DNA of 36,501 nt from an uncultured beta proteobacterium (lineage in GTDB: Bacteria > Pseudomonadota > Gammaproteobacteria > Burkholderiales > Burkholderiaceae_C), in NCBI GenBank assembly GCA_903830985.1, contig CAIKVZ010000090.1:1-36501 (forward strand), written 5' to 3'. The position numbers and the translations under genes were made by a program. The notes under the pieces were generated by a model that was not told the DNA's origin, ran no database searches, and was given only the letters and a program-made list of their open reading frames with translations. How positions within the stretch are numbered: position 1 is the first letter of the stretch; the number at the start of each line of letters is the position of its first letter. This document shows, in pieces, positions 22,651 through 31,159 of the stretch.

Positions 22651-23175
22651 TCAAACCGGAGGCGCCGGCCAGGAAATGTTGAACGGATCCGCCTGGGTTG
22701 TGATGTCCCTTAGCGCCTGGCGGTAGGTGGCCCATGACGCCTTGTTCGCGTCAGGTGCGTCAGGCATCTGGGTCCAGTCACATCCACTCAGAAGGGCGGC
22801 GCGCCGACCCCGCACCTCGATCCACTTCTCGGCTTGCAATTCACTCAAAGGACGTGTTATCGGAGCGATCCACGTCGAATCGAGTGGACCCCAGATATGC
22901 TCGGGCGAAGGCTTCGCGGGACCACTGCCAGTCCAGTCAGGATGCGCCATCACAACGGCGTCGGCTTGGTCGTAATACTCGGGCAGCCAACTTGGATAGC
23001 GCACCATCAGTTCTGTTTTATGGTGAGGCCTGTCTTTTGCACAGGATACGTTCACCCACGACCCGACAGTTAACGTCACGGTTCCACTTGTCAGATCGAC
23101 AGCTCTGTTGAAGATCGCGTGGTAGTTCAATGCGGCACCGGAATCCACAATAAGGGGGTTGGTTCTTGTAATCAT
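22651..23175 (-). CDS. Tail-assembly chaperone-like protein (174 aa)
   Basis: The C-terminal 70 residues match the phage tail assembly chaperone pattern: an RRAALLSGCDWTQMPDAP motif, then WATYRQALRDITTQADPF and a closing SWPAPPV. This family usually follows a tail fiber gene and helps the fiber fold or trimerise. Here the start overlaps the fiber stop (ATGA at 23172-23175), as expected. The N-terminal 100 residues are unlike the family core and could contact the fiber. It is the last gene before the terminator at 22496-22523. Confidence 0.75.
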   Translation of the reverse strand: MITRTNPLIVDSGAALNYHAIFNRAVDLTSGTVTLTVGSWVNVSCAKDRPHHKTELMVRYPSWLPEYYDQADAVVMAHPDWTGSGPAKPSPEHIWGPLDSTWIAPITRPLSELQAEKWIEVRGRRAALLSGCDWTQMPDAPDANKASWATYRQALRDITTQADPFNISWPAPPV

Positions 23176-26100
23176 GACAGTGTGTGTCCTTGTGCCCTGA
23201 GTTCAGTCTTGATGGTGTCCATTGCACTCTTGAGTACGAGGCCGTTGGGGTCGTAAAACTCGACAACCGCTTTACCGTTACCGCCATTCCCGCCGGTAGT
23301 GGGTTGGTTTGGGTCGGTGCTGTAAGTTGTGGTCGTTCCATACCCACCACCCCCACCGCCGCCATTGGTCCCTGCAACCCCTGCTGCGTGTGTACCCCAA
23401 ACTGCTCCAGCACCGCCGCCGACACCCGCGCCGTCTAACCCGTGGTCGTTACCTGTGTCGCCAGTTACAAAACCATTAGCCATCCCTTGCCAGACGGACC
23501 CCATGACGGGCCGGGTGTGGTTCAAAATTCCACCCGCTGCGCCGCCCCATGAAATCAATAAACCAGCAACCCATGTTTCTGTTCCTGCTGCCGGGTAGGC
23601 CACGCCGTAAGGGTAGTCACACAATGCGCCCCCTGCCCCACCACTGCCTACGGTCAACGTGTAAGTAGCTCCAGGTGTCACAGTGAACACGGCGGTTGCC
23701 ATTGTGCTTGCCCCACCGCCGCTACCAGCGCCACCGGAACGAGCGGATCCACCACCGCCACCACCGCCACCACCGTTCAGCGTCAGGCGCATGGAAGTCA
23801 TACCAGCAGGAACGGTTAGTGTGTAGGTTCCGGGTGTTGTGTAGATGGTGGTGACGCCAATTGAACTGGTAAAGTCAACCGTGCCAGCTGCCAAGTGCCC
23901 GGAGAACGTCCCAGTAGCGCCAGTGATGTCCGCACCACTCAAGGCCCCCGAGAAATTTCCGGTTACGCCTGTGATGTTTGAGCCGCTCAGACTGCCCGAG
24001 AAACTGCCTGAACTTGCATAAACAGCACCCGTGAAGCTGCCGGAGGTTGCATAGACGGTACCGGTGAACACCCCGGCAGTAGCGTACACAGTCCCACGTA
24101 CAACCGCATTTTGAAGATCGGCCGTTCCGTTGGCGTTGAGCCGCCACCCCGTTGTCCCACCGCTGCTTTCGTAATCAGGGCTGCCGACCCAGCGACTTGC
24201 AGACAACGACCCGCCTTGAAGGTCGGTGAAGGAAATGTCGCCAACCAGCTTGGTCTTCTCAATGGTTCCGCCACGGATGGAAGCACCTTCGATGGAGCCG
24301 CCCATGATGTATGCACCATTGATGTAGACGCCCGCCGGGACTGGCGTTCCGTTAACCGTTGTTGCACTGGCCTGGATGACGAACGGGTAAACAGTACTCT
24401 TGCCTGGCGCACCGAAGGCGAACTGGTCGGCCTTGAAGATGAACTGACTGGATGGGGCTCCCCCATTACCAGAACTAGCTAATCCGAAACCGGAGACGTA
24501 GCCGTTTATATCCACTTTGACTGTATAGCGCCCATACAGTTCTCCAGTCTGGGTGGCGCGAGTTGTGGCCTCGGTAGAGATAGCGGCAGAGTTTGTACCG
24601 GACTGGCTTTGCAGCGTAGTGATCTGTCCAGCCATCGTGGAGTCGGCGGTAGACCGAGTAGCTGCCTCCGTGCTGATAGCAGAAGTGTTGGTTACGATGT
24701 TGCTCTCGGCGTTCGTCACGCGAGAAGCAAGCGTCGTGCGTGCGCTGGCTTCGGCTGTATCGGCGTTAGCGCGGGTCGTGGCCTCGGTTGTGATCGCAGA
24801 ATCATTGGTAGTGATGTTGCCCTCGGCCGTCGTCACGCGGGCCGCGAGTGTGGTGCGTGCGCTGGCCTCGGCGGTGTCGGCATTGGCGCGGGTCGTGGCC
24901 TCGCTGCTGATGCCCGCAGCGTTGGTGCTGATGTTGCCCTCTGCCGTTGTCACACGGGCTTCCAGCGTCGTACGGGCACTGGCCTCTGCGGTGTCAGCGT
25001 TGGCGCGTGTTGAAGCCTCTGCCGCGATGGCAGCGCTCTGGGTTGAGTTGTTGCCGCTAACCGTGGCGCTCAGCGCGGAAATGGAATTGGTCAACGCCGT
25101 ATCAGCGTTCGCCCGCGTCGTGGACTCCGTTGACAGATTGGCCGCCGTCGTGCTGATGTTGCCCTCTGTATTGGAGACACGCGCCGCCAGCGTGGTCCTG
25201 GCGCTTGCCTCAGCAATGTCCGCATTGGATCGGGTGGTGGCTTCGCTCTGCAGCGCAGCGGTCTGGGCGGAGTCCTTGCTGTTGACGGTAGAGGTCAGCG
25301 TCGTGATGGACGAAGCCAGCGCCGTATCCGCATTCGAGCGCGTCAATTCCTCGGTTGTAAGTGCCGCCTGTGTGTCATCCAAATTGGCTGACAGTGCAGT
25401 GATCTGGCTGACCATCGCATCGTCAGCCGTGGAGCGAGCGACCCGTTCGTTGTACAGCAGGCCCGTAGACAAGAATGCAGGGTCGGTCCCGGTGTAGGCG
25501 CCGCGCAGTTGCGTCTCCAGCGTCTGCCTGGAACTTACCTCTGAGCTGATGGCTGTGCTTCTGGCGGTACGCTCATCGAACAGGATGCCAGACGACAGTG
25601 ACGCCAGCGTAGCGCCTGAAGGGTCGGTGGTTCCAAGCACCTTGGTGGAGAGCAGCTGCCTGGCAGTGACCTCGGATGAGTCCGCTGTGCTGCGGGACAC
25701 CCGTTCGTCGTACAAAACACCATTCGTCAAGCCAGCCAGCGTCGCCCCAGTCGGGTCGGTGACGCCAAGCACTTTGCTCGACAGCGTTTGACGGGAGGTG
25801 ACTTCTGACGCATCGGCAGCAGCACGGGCAATTTGCTCATCGAGCAACTGGGCGCTCGACGCGCCAGGAGATGGGCGGCCTATGGCGACCCAATCTACTG
25901 CCAAGTAGTTGGACCCGCTCTGGTCGTTTGACAGGTCAATGCGTATCGAATCTACGGTGACTGTCCAGCCTGGGTTATTCACTATGACGCCAATACCCAA
26001 GCCGTCATACGTTGGCTCTGTCAGGGCTACTCGGCGCGCCGCGTCCCACGTTGAGTCGCTGGCGGACTTCCACCATAGATAGCCACCCCAAACCGGCGAG

Positions 26101-27323
26101 CCCGTCTCTCGGATGCGCAGACGTACTTGGGTGTATTTATTACCATCCAGCGCCATACCAGCAGGCGATGTGATGTAGGGGTCTGTCGCGTGGTCAGCCG
26201 GTCGAATCCAGCCCGCCGTGGCCGTTGGTGTCCCGTTGCCGGTCCAGCTCTCAACGCCCGTGTCAAAGTACCAGATGTTCTTGTAGTCGAACTGCTCGCC
26301 TGCGCCGGCCGACAAAAGGGTGATCTGCTGTGACAGGGCATCATCACTGGCAGAGCGAACAATGCTCTCCTGGTAGAGCAAGCCGCTGGTGACAGAGGCA
26401 AGATCCGTTCCGGTGTAGTTGCCGCGAAACTGTGTTGCCAACGCCAACCGAGATGAGACTTCGGTGCTGATGTCGCTCGCACGGGCAGCAGCCTCGGCAG
26501 CGATGCCATCGATCCGGTCCTGAATTTCAGTGCTGATGGCGCTAGCGCGCGCGGTAGTTTCAACACCAATAGCGGTTGTGCGGGTAGAGGCCTCGGCAGC
26601 AATGGCGTCAGTACGCGCGGCGGCCTCGGCCAGCACCTGGTAGGCAATCGAACCAGGTACCGTGTAATCCGCGTCGATTAAACCAATGCGGGTGGTCAGG
26701 GAGGTATCGAGCTGGCTGGCTGAGATCTGCCCGGACAACGCATTCAACAGCAACGCAACATCCTGTCCGGTGATGACCGTCAACCCGTGGATACCACCAG
26801 CCGGATTGAGCGACTGAACCCCGTCCACCGACTCCCACTTGATCCACAGGTGCCAGTTCGTGGCCGGGTTGGTCGGGTAGGCGAAGACGGTCCCGGTGAA
26901 CTCGGTCAACACCACCGCGTCAGTGAAGAGCGGCTCCGGTCCACTGGTCCAGCTGGCGCCGTACAGAATCGTCCGATTGTGGCCGTGGCCGGCGGTGTAA
27001 GTCGGAGCGTCGTGCTGCACGAAGAGGTTCGATATGCCTGCCGCAGCGATGAAGCCGGTCGGTGTCGGTGGCGGACTCAAGTCTTTCTCATAGGAACCAT
27101 CGATCGCAGGACCGGGACCGGCGACCGGGGCTGTCCTGCCCTTGCTGTTGAAATAATTTGGGCTGATGTCAATCAATCCGGCGTCGGCCAGATCGCGTAC
27201 CGTGAGCCCGCGATCGAGTAAGTCGCCACGGTTTCCCATGTAGGTCTGAACCGCCTCACGCACCTTCTCCAGGAAGTTTGCGGATGTGGCCGGCGGCAGA
27301 TCTTTGCGTTCGTCGGTGCTCAT
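23172..27323 (-). CDS. Tail fiber / tip protein with repeat stalk, DUF1983-like and Gly-rich tip (1383 aa)
   Basis: This is probably the receptor-binding fiber. Residues 1-60 are a helical base. About 345-488 form a jelly-roll, carbohydrate-binding-like insert (WYFDTGVESWTGNGT to YLAVDWVAIG). Two tandem repeat families make a long helical stalk: three copies of about 44 residues (488-630) and copies of a 39-residue unit (about 695-895). Residues about 930-1045 resemble the DUF1983 module of tail tip proteins (YTVKVDINGYVSGFGLA, QFAFGAPG, GVYINGAYI). Short repeats of the type GxVYATSGSFTG follow. The end, about 1178-1350, is very Gly-rich with runs of eight or more Gly and may form a polyglycine-type tip. 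It overlaps both neighbours by ATGA. The order of base, stalk and tip is inference. Confidence 0.85.
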   Translation of the reverse strand: MSTDERKDLPPATSANFLEKVREAVQTYMGNRGDLLDRGLTVRDLADAGLIDISPNYFNSKGRTAPVAGPGPAIDGSYEKDLSPPPTPTGFIAAAGISNLFVQHDAPTYTAGHGHNRTILYGASWTSGPEPLFTDAVVLTEFTGTVFAYPTNPATNWHLWIKWESVDGVQSLNPAGGIHGLTVITGQDVALLLNALSGQISASQLDTSLTTRIGLIDADYTVPGSIAYQVLAEAAARTDAIAAEASTRTTAIGVETTARASAISTEIQDRIDGIAAEAAARASDISTEVSSRLALATQFRGNYTGTDLASVTSGLLYQESIVRSASDDALSQQITLLSAGAGEQFDYKNIWYFDTGVESWTGNGTPTATAGWIRPADHATDPYITSPAGMALDGNKYTQVRLRIRETGSPVWGGYLWWKSASDSTWDAARRVALTEPTYDGLGIGVIVNNPGWTVTVDSIRIDLSNDQSGSNYLAVDWVAIGRPSPGASSAQLLDEQIARAAADASEVTSRQTLSSKVLGVTDPTGATLAGLTNGVLYDERVSRSTADSSEVTARQLLSTKVLGTTDPSGATLASLSSGILFDERTARSTAISSEVSSRQTLETQLRGAYTGTDPAFLSTGLLYNERVARSTADDAMVSQITALSANLDDTQAALTTEELTRSNADTALASSITTLTSTVNSKDSAQTAALQSEATTRSNADIAEASARTTLAARVSNTEGNISTTAANLSTESTTRANADTALTNSISALSATVSGNNSTQSAAIAAEASTRANADTAEASARTTLEARVTTAEGNISTNAAGISSEATTRANADTAEASARTTLAARVTTAEGNITTNDSAITTEATTRANADTAEASARTTLASRVTNAESNIVTNTSAISTEAATRSTADSTMAGQITTLQSQSGTNSAAISTEATTRATQTGELYGRYTVKVDINGYVSGFGLASSGNGGAPSSQFIFKADQFAFGAPGKSTVYPFVIQASATTVNGTPVPAGVYINGAYIMGGSIEGASIRGGTIEKTKLVGDISFTDLQGGSLSASRWVGSPDYESSGGTTGWRLNANGTADLQNAVVRGTVYATAGVFTGTVYATSGSFTGAVYASSGSFSGSLSGSNITGVTGNFSGALSGADITGATGTFSGHLAAGTVDFTSSIGVTTIYTTPGTYTLTVPAGMTSMRLTLNGGGGGGGGGSARSGGAGSGGGASTMATAVFTVTPGATYTLTVGSGGAGGALCDYPYGVAYPAAGTETWVAGLLISWGGAAGGILNHTRPVMGSVWQGMANGFVTGDTGNDHGLDGAGVGGGAGAVWGTHAAGVAGTNGGGGGGGYGTTTTYSTDPNQPTTGGNGGNGKAVVEFYDPNGLVLKSAMDTIKTELRAQGHTLS
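24640..25240 (-). repeat. 117-bp tandem repeats in the fiber gene
   Basis: Near-identical 117-bp units (39 codons) encode AEASARTTLxARVTTAEGNI followed by a TTRANADT segment. At least three clean copies are adjacent, with more diverged ones on the right. The matching stretch GCGCGGGTCGTGGCCTC recurs exactly 117 bases apart (about 24771 and 24888). Such repeats can change copy number and so change stalk length. Confidence 0.75.
25430..25860 (-). repeat. 132-bp tandem repeats in the fiber gene
   Basis: Three diverged units of 44 codons encode segments of the type DERVSRSTADSSEVTARQ followed by LSTKVLGTTDPSGATLA. A fourth, more distant copy with TQFRGNYTGTD occurs near 26400. They form the upper part of the fiber stalk. 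Confidence 0.65.
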
Positions 27324-28999
27324 ACTTTTGCCAACTCCGTCATGCTGTGGGCGACTGCAACCGCCTGAACGGCACCAGTCGAGGAAACCTCAATCTGGAA
27401 GACCTGTGCGTGGTACCCGCCTGGAAGCCTGAACGGGTTGTTGTTGTTCACGGTGGCCGTGTAGCAGATCGAGGTGGATGTCGGCGCTGTGAAGAGTGCA
27501 TTGCTGGCCACGATCTTGGTCACATCGGCCGCATCGATTCCGACCGCATACAGCTTGAAGGTCAGCGGGTAGACGTCTGCTGTGATCTCGGCGCAGGCAA
27601 AACCCGGAACCGGTTTGGGCGTGCGGATCTGGCGGCTCCTGAAGGTCACCGTCTTGGCGGATCCGGCATCCCACTTCTGGATGTTGATGCCGTCGAGCAC
27701 ATAGAGCGCGTCTTGCAGGTCGTCGAGGTACATCGCATCCCAGCCAAAGTCCAGGAAGTACATTCCCTGCGGGTTGCTCGGGTCGATCACAAAACCCTTC
27801 TTCACGCCGCCCACGGTGTAGGTGGCGAGGTAGCGCCGTTCGTACACCTGGGCCTGGATCGTAGAGGGGTTGAGGGCCTGCCAATCGTCTCGCGTCATCA
27901 ACCCTTCGGTCAGCATGCGCGCACCACCCTGCCCCACATAAGCCAAACCGTCTGGGCTGGCCCAGGCCACGCCATGACCCATCCCCACCGCTGATGCCGG
28001 CGCAATGCAGGCCTGGTAAAACTCGATCGGGCTCTCGTCCATCGCATCGGGCGTTCCGCCTGTAATGATGCTGGGGTTGCCGTTGGTCAACATGACCAAG
28101 TTCTGGCCAAAACTTGCCAAGGCAACAGGTTGTGCGTTCGACGGCAGAATTTCATAGGCTTCTGGCCAGGCGTAGAAGGTGTAGGCCTCGCAGAAGCGGA
28201 TTGAGCGTCCAGAGATGCCAGCCATCATCCCGTTCCACAGGCCGGTCAAGAAGCTCAAGTCCGTCGGCGGCATGGTCCAGGTAACGGTTGGCAGCACCTC
28301 ACCCAGAGCCCGGTTGTCATCGGTCGATGAAAGGCTGCTGGATGCGATCTCGCGCAGGAAGTAGAAGGATCCCGCCGATGAACTGGTCTCGGTGCGGTAG
28401 ATCCGAATCCGGTTGATGCCGTAGGCGCCACCCGGCGGAGTTGCCAGGTTGATGATGGTCACCGTGTCGTCTTGCTTGCAGGTCAGCAGCAGAGACGGTG
28501 TGGCCGGCGCGCTTTCCTCGCCGATGTCTGTGACGTAGGTGTAGGTGTAGCTGCGCTCCTCGAGCAAGGTGCTGGTTCCGCCGGAGGCGCTGACCATGCA
28601 GGCATTCACGGGCGCCGGTACCCCCAGCTCGCGGTAGGCGGTAGGGTACGGCGTCGAGGCCAGTGCCATCGTGGTGTTGGTCCACTTCGGCGAGAAGGCG
28701 GCGCCACCGCTGTAGTAGGTGCGCTCGGCTGTATCGGCCGCATTCGGCGCGCAAACGACATGGACGGGCGTAGTCCAGCTCAGCCAGTACTGGGTGTCGC
28801 TCGGCGCTTCCCGTCCCATGCGGTAGATGGTCTGGCGACCACTGGGAACAACCGCCTTGTTCAGTGGTGCATTCCAGGGACGCAGATCGCCTCGGCCTGG
28901 CTTTTGATTCAGGGAGACGGTGCCGATGTTTTCCGGAAGAAGCAGCGGATGCAGGGCGCGGTTTTCGCCGCCGAAGCCTGAGAGTGTGACGAGTGGCAT
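27320..28999 (-). CDS. Large phage tail structural protein (559 aa)
   Basis: I do not recognise an enzyme. The sequence is beta-rich with repeated short aromatic strands (SYTYTYVTDIGEES, INRIRIYRTET, VAWASPDGLAYVGQGG, GMYFLDFGWDAMYL), consistent with a beta-propeller or tail nozzle/stabilisation protein of podoviruses. An Ig-like segment with EESAPA lies at about residues 150-200. GGGGAG precedes the ATG at 28999. Its stop overlaps the fiber start by ATGA, which suggests it forms the platform to which the fiber attaches. The role is inferred from composition and position. Confidence 0.7.
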   Translation of the reverse strand: MPLVTLSGFGGENRALHPLLLPENIGTVSLNQKPGRGDLRPWNAPLNKAVVPSGRQTIYRMGREAPSDTQYWLSWTTPVHVVCAPNAADTAERTYYSGGAAFSPKWTNTTMALASTPYPTAYRELGVPAPVNACMVSASGGTSTLLEERSYTYTYVTDIGEESAPATPSLLLTCKQDDTVTIINLATPPGGAYGINRIRIYRTETSSSAGSFYFLREIASSSLSSTDDNRALGEVLPTVTWTMPPTDLSFLTGLWNGMMAGISGRSIRFCEAYTFYAWPEAYEILPSNAQPVALASFGQNLVMLTNGNPSIITGGTPDAMDESPIEFYQACIAPASAVGMGHGVAWASPDGLAYVGQGGARMLTEGLMTRDDWQALNPSTIQAQVYERRYLATYTVGGVKKGFVIDPSNPQGMYFLDFGWDAMYLDDLQDALYVLDGINIQKWDAGSAKTVTFRSRQIRTPKPVPGFACAEITADVYPLTFKLYAVGIDAADVTKIVASNALFTAPTSTSICYTATVNNNNPFRLPGGYHAQVFQIEVSSTGAVQAVAVAHSMTELAKV

Positions 29000-29010
29000 G
29001 TGGCTCCCCT

Positions 29011-30186
29011 TTATTCCTGGTCCAGCATTTCAGGCGTGACGATGTTGGTCGCCACCCGGCCGAATCTCTTGCTGTAGGTGATGGAAGTGGCCTGTCTCTC
29101 TGCGATCCAGCCACCCCGGGCGGCGTAGGCATCGCGGGAGGCCAGGGTCGGGTGTTGCACCACGGTCATGCCTGACATTTCTTTGACCATCAGGTGGTGC
29201 TTGTGGCCCGAGTGAACCTCGCGCTTGGTCGTGCGGCCCCAGATCTGCGGGAACTGAGCGGCGAACAGCAGCGGCATCTGTTCCGGCTTGGTCAGGTGGC
29301 CGTGGTGCCAGGCCAGCATGGTGTTTCCAAACTCGTAGACGTAGTACGGCAGTTCGGACTGGATCACCTCCAGGCGCGGCTCATTGGCGAACATGTACTT
29401 CAGCATGGCGCGCAGCCAGACCGAGCCGGCCGGGTCGTGGTTGCCCTCACCAATCAGGACGACGACCTTCTGGTGCTTCTCCAGGGCCAGGCCGATCATG
29501 GCCAACAGAATCCGGATGGCAACATCGACCATCTTGGGCATCCTTCCATCGGCGTCCAGGATGTTCCCGTGCATCGGCGTGACGGGTCCGTTGACGGCCG
29601 AGTCATAGTGGAGGTAGTCGCCCAATTGGGCAATTACGCAGGTGCCGGCATTCGGGCTGGCCTTGATCATCTCGGCGAAGCAGCCGGTCAGGACGCGCTC
29701 GGCGATGGCCAAGTCCCAGTCGCCGGAATGCGTTTCAAGGCCCCAGGCCAGGGCGCCTACGTGGGCGTCCGTCACGGTGTACACATTGCACAGGTGATCA
29801 GCTGTGATGCCAGCAAACCCGGTTGGATTGACCTGGGGTACGCCTGCGCACATGACCTCGAGTGCAGCCTTTTGAATCTCGGCATACTGCTGCGCATCCG
29901 CGCTGGACTTGACCCACTGCAGCACCGGCTCAACCTCGCCGCGTCGGTACAGCGTGCTCGCGCCCTGGAGCTTCTGACCAGGCGCCACCGGGTGCGTCAA
30001 GTCGTGATCTGGGCTACAGCCGCGCAGCGCAGCGCGATTGACCAGCATCTCCATCGTTTTGTTAACCGTCTGGTGCGAGACCTTCAAGATCTTGGACGCC
30101 TTGCGTTGGCTGCCGCTGGCGATGACGGTCTCGAGGATTTCAAGCTGGCGCGGGGTAGCCGCAAATTCACGTAAGTGTTCGCTCAT
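29011..30186 (-). CDS. Calcineurin-like metallophosphoesterase with N-terminal HTH (391 aa)
   Basis: All the metal-binding blocks of the metallophosphoesterase fold are present in order: TDAHVG (D140, H142), QLGDYLHYD (G189-D190), GEGNHDPAGS (N249, H250), WHHGH (294-297) and SGHKHH (326-331). Such enzymes cleave phosphodiesters, including DNA ends. Residues 12-52 (RQLEILETVIASGSQRKASK then VSHQTVNKTMEMLV) look like a helix-turn-helix, so it may act on or at DNA. I start at MSEHLREF (30186); an upstream in-frame Met at 30306 would overlap the preceding gene by 52 bases. It lies between lysis/protease genes and tail genes. Confidence 0.85.
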   Translation of the reverse strand: MSEHLREFAATPRQLEILETVIASGSQRKASKILKVSHQTVNKTMEMLVNRAALRGCSPDHDLTHPVAPGQKLQGASTLYRRGEVEPVLQWVKSSADAQQYAEIQKAALEVMCAGVPQVNPTGFAGITADHLCNVYTVTDAHVGALAWGLETHSGDWDLAIAERVLTGCFAEMIKASPNAGTCVIAQLGDYLHYDSAVNGPVTPMHGNILDADGRMPKMVDVAIRILLAMIGLALEKHQKVVVLIGEGNHDPAGSVWLRAMLKYMFANEPRLEVIQSELPYYVYEFGNTMLAWHHGHLTKPEQMPLLFAAQFPQIWGRTTKREVHSGHKHHLMVKEMSGMTVVQHPTLASRDAYAARGGWIAERQATSITYSKRFGRVATNIVTPEMLDQE

Positions 30187-30254
30187 AGATGGATCCAGGG
30201 TTAACCGCAACCCTTGCTCAACAAGGGCCGACAGCTGGAGACAGAAAGGGGGAG

Positions 30255-30677
30255 CTAGAGTCGGTACAGGCGTACCGGCTTGCGCGAGTTGTTGTCGTAC
30301 TTGCAAGCGAGCTCAACTGCACGCTTGGGGTTGGTGAAGTGCATCGAGTCAAAGGCGGCCATCGCGGCCTTGGCGCCGCTGCCTATCGCTTCGACGCCGC
30401 GCGCAATGTTCGCGGGGATGGTCTTGCCCAGAAAATGCGTCAGGCCCAGACAATCAAGAACCAGGGCCTCGCTGTGGTTGAAGATCGGAGGCTCATCCTT
30501 GAATCCGCTCTTCCACCAGGCCAGGAACTGCTCGCCTTCCAGGTAGTCACCGGAGAATCCCAGCAACGCACCCTTGTGACGCCAGACCTTGCGCCCACTC
30601 CAGACGCGGTCGCCATCGTTGATTCCCGTGTCAGCCACCATCACACCGAGGTGGAACGAGGCCAGGATCGTGGTCAT
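30255..30677 (-). CDS. HslV/proteasome-like Ntn hydrolase (140 aa)
   Basis: The chain begins MTTILASFHLGVMVADTGIN. Removal of Met would expose Thr2 as the N-terminal nucleophile, as in HslV and proteasome beta subunits. Other family marks are D16 in the second strand, GRKVWRH with the lysine in the expected region, GFSGDY (compare GFAG of HslV), AIGSGAKAAMAA and the closing PKRAVELACKYDNNS. At 140 residues it is shorter than HslV (about 175). No ATPase partner is in the window, so it may act alone in virion maturation or borrow a host unfoldase. Its start overlaps the Rz stop by ATGA. Confidence 0.82.
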   Translation of the reverse strand: MTTILASFHLGVMVADTGINDGDRVWSGRKVWRHKGALLGFSGDYLEGEQFLAWWKSGFKDEPPIFNHSEALVLDCLGLTHFLGKTIPANIARGVEAIGSGAKAAMAAFDSMHFTNPKRAVELACKYDNNSRKPVRLYRL

Positions 30678-31159
30678 GGCATTGGGTGGCGTTTGTCTTC
30701 AATGTCGAGAATCTGGTTCAGCTGGCTCGCAAGTTCAGCGTATCGGGCTCGGCAGACCGCGATGAATCCTGCGACATCTTTGTCAGTGGAGAACCTGAGC
30801 CCGGTACCGGCGGCAGCGGCTGTGGTCGGACCCGAAGGGTTGCTGGCAGCGGCTGGTCCTGCGTCTGCACCGACAGCGTTGAGCACGCCGACAGTGCCAG
30901 GATCGAGGCAATCACGGCCAGATAGGTTTGCAATTTTTTCACGGGCATCTCCAAGCTGTTTGTTGAGGGTGGCGAGCGTCGCTGCATGAGCTGCTGCGGC
31001 GTTGTCGATGAGGCGGCGCTGCTGGATGGCATCAGATTCGCGCGCGTGGACGGCGGCGAGTTCGTTGTTGGCCATCACGCCAATTTCAAACTTGATTCCC
31101 ACCATGAACCCGGCAACAAAGATGGCGATGGCCAGGATGATTTTTTCGGAGAGTGTCAT
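30674..31159 (-). CDS. Rz: Rz-like inner-membrane spanin (161 aa)
   Basis: Residues 5-25 form one N-terminal membrane helix (SEKIILAIAIFVAGFMVGIKF). A periplasmic, Ala/Gln-rich coiled-coil region follows (ESDAIQQRRLIDNAAAAHAA, TLATLNKQLGDAREKIANL), then an Ala/Pro-rich linker and a helical end. That is the layout of the i-spanin that, with Rz1, fuses inner and outer membranes in the last step of lysis. It directly follows the endolysin (ATGA at 31156-31159) and carries an out-of-frame Rz1 gene inside it, the classic arrangement. Confidence 0.88.
   Translation of the reverse strand: MTLSEKIILAIAIFVAGFMVGIKFEIGVMANNELAAVHARESDAIQQRRLIDNAAAAHAATLATLNKQLGDAREKIANLSGRDCLDPGTVGVLNAVGADAGPAAASNPSGPTTAAAAGTGLRFSTDKDVAGFIAVCRARYAELASQLNQILDIEDKRHPMP
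30718..30942 (-). CDS. Rz1: Rz1-like outer-membrane spanin lipoprotein, embedded in Rz (74 aa)
   Basis: The frame lies wholly inside Rz in another phase. From the GTG at 30942 it reads (M)KKLQTYLAVIASILALSAC, a signal peptide ending in the lipobox LSAC. The mature part contains QPLPATLRVRPQPLPPVPG, the Pro-rich region typical of Rz1. GGAG sits six bases before this GTG; the ATG six bases upstream (30948) would leave no spacing, so I prefer GTG. The product should be lipidated, sent to the outer membrane and pair with Rz. Confidence 0.85.
   Translation of the reverse strand: MKKLQTYLAVIASILALSACSTLSVQTQDQPLPATLRVRPQPLPPVPGSGSPLTKMSQDSSRSAEPDTLNLRAS

Noticed and set aside
24553-25497. 314-aa plus-strand ORF across the fiber repeats
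   Set aside because: It is antisense to the 117-bp repeats, so it looks repetitive only as a mirror of the fiber stalk.
23172-27323. Diversity-generating retroelement targeting the fiber, as in some related phages
   Set aside because: I saw no template repeat, reverse transcriptase or accessory gene in the window, and the fiber end is Gly-rich with no lectin-type variable region.
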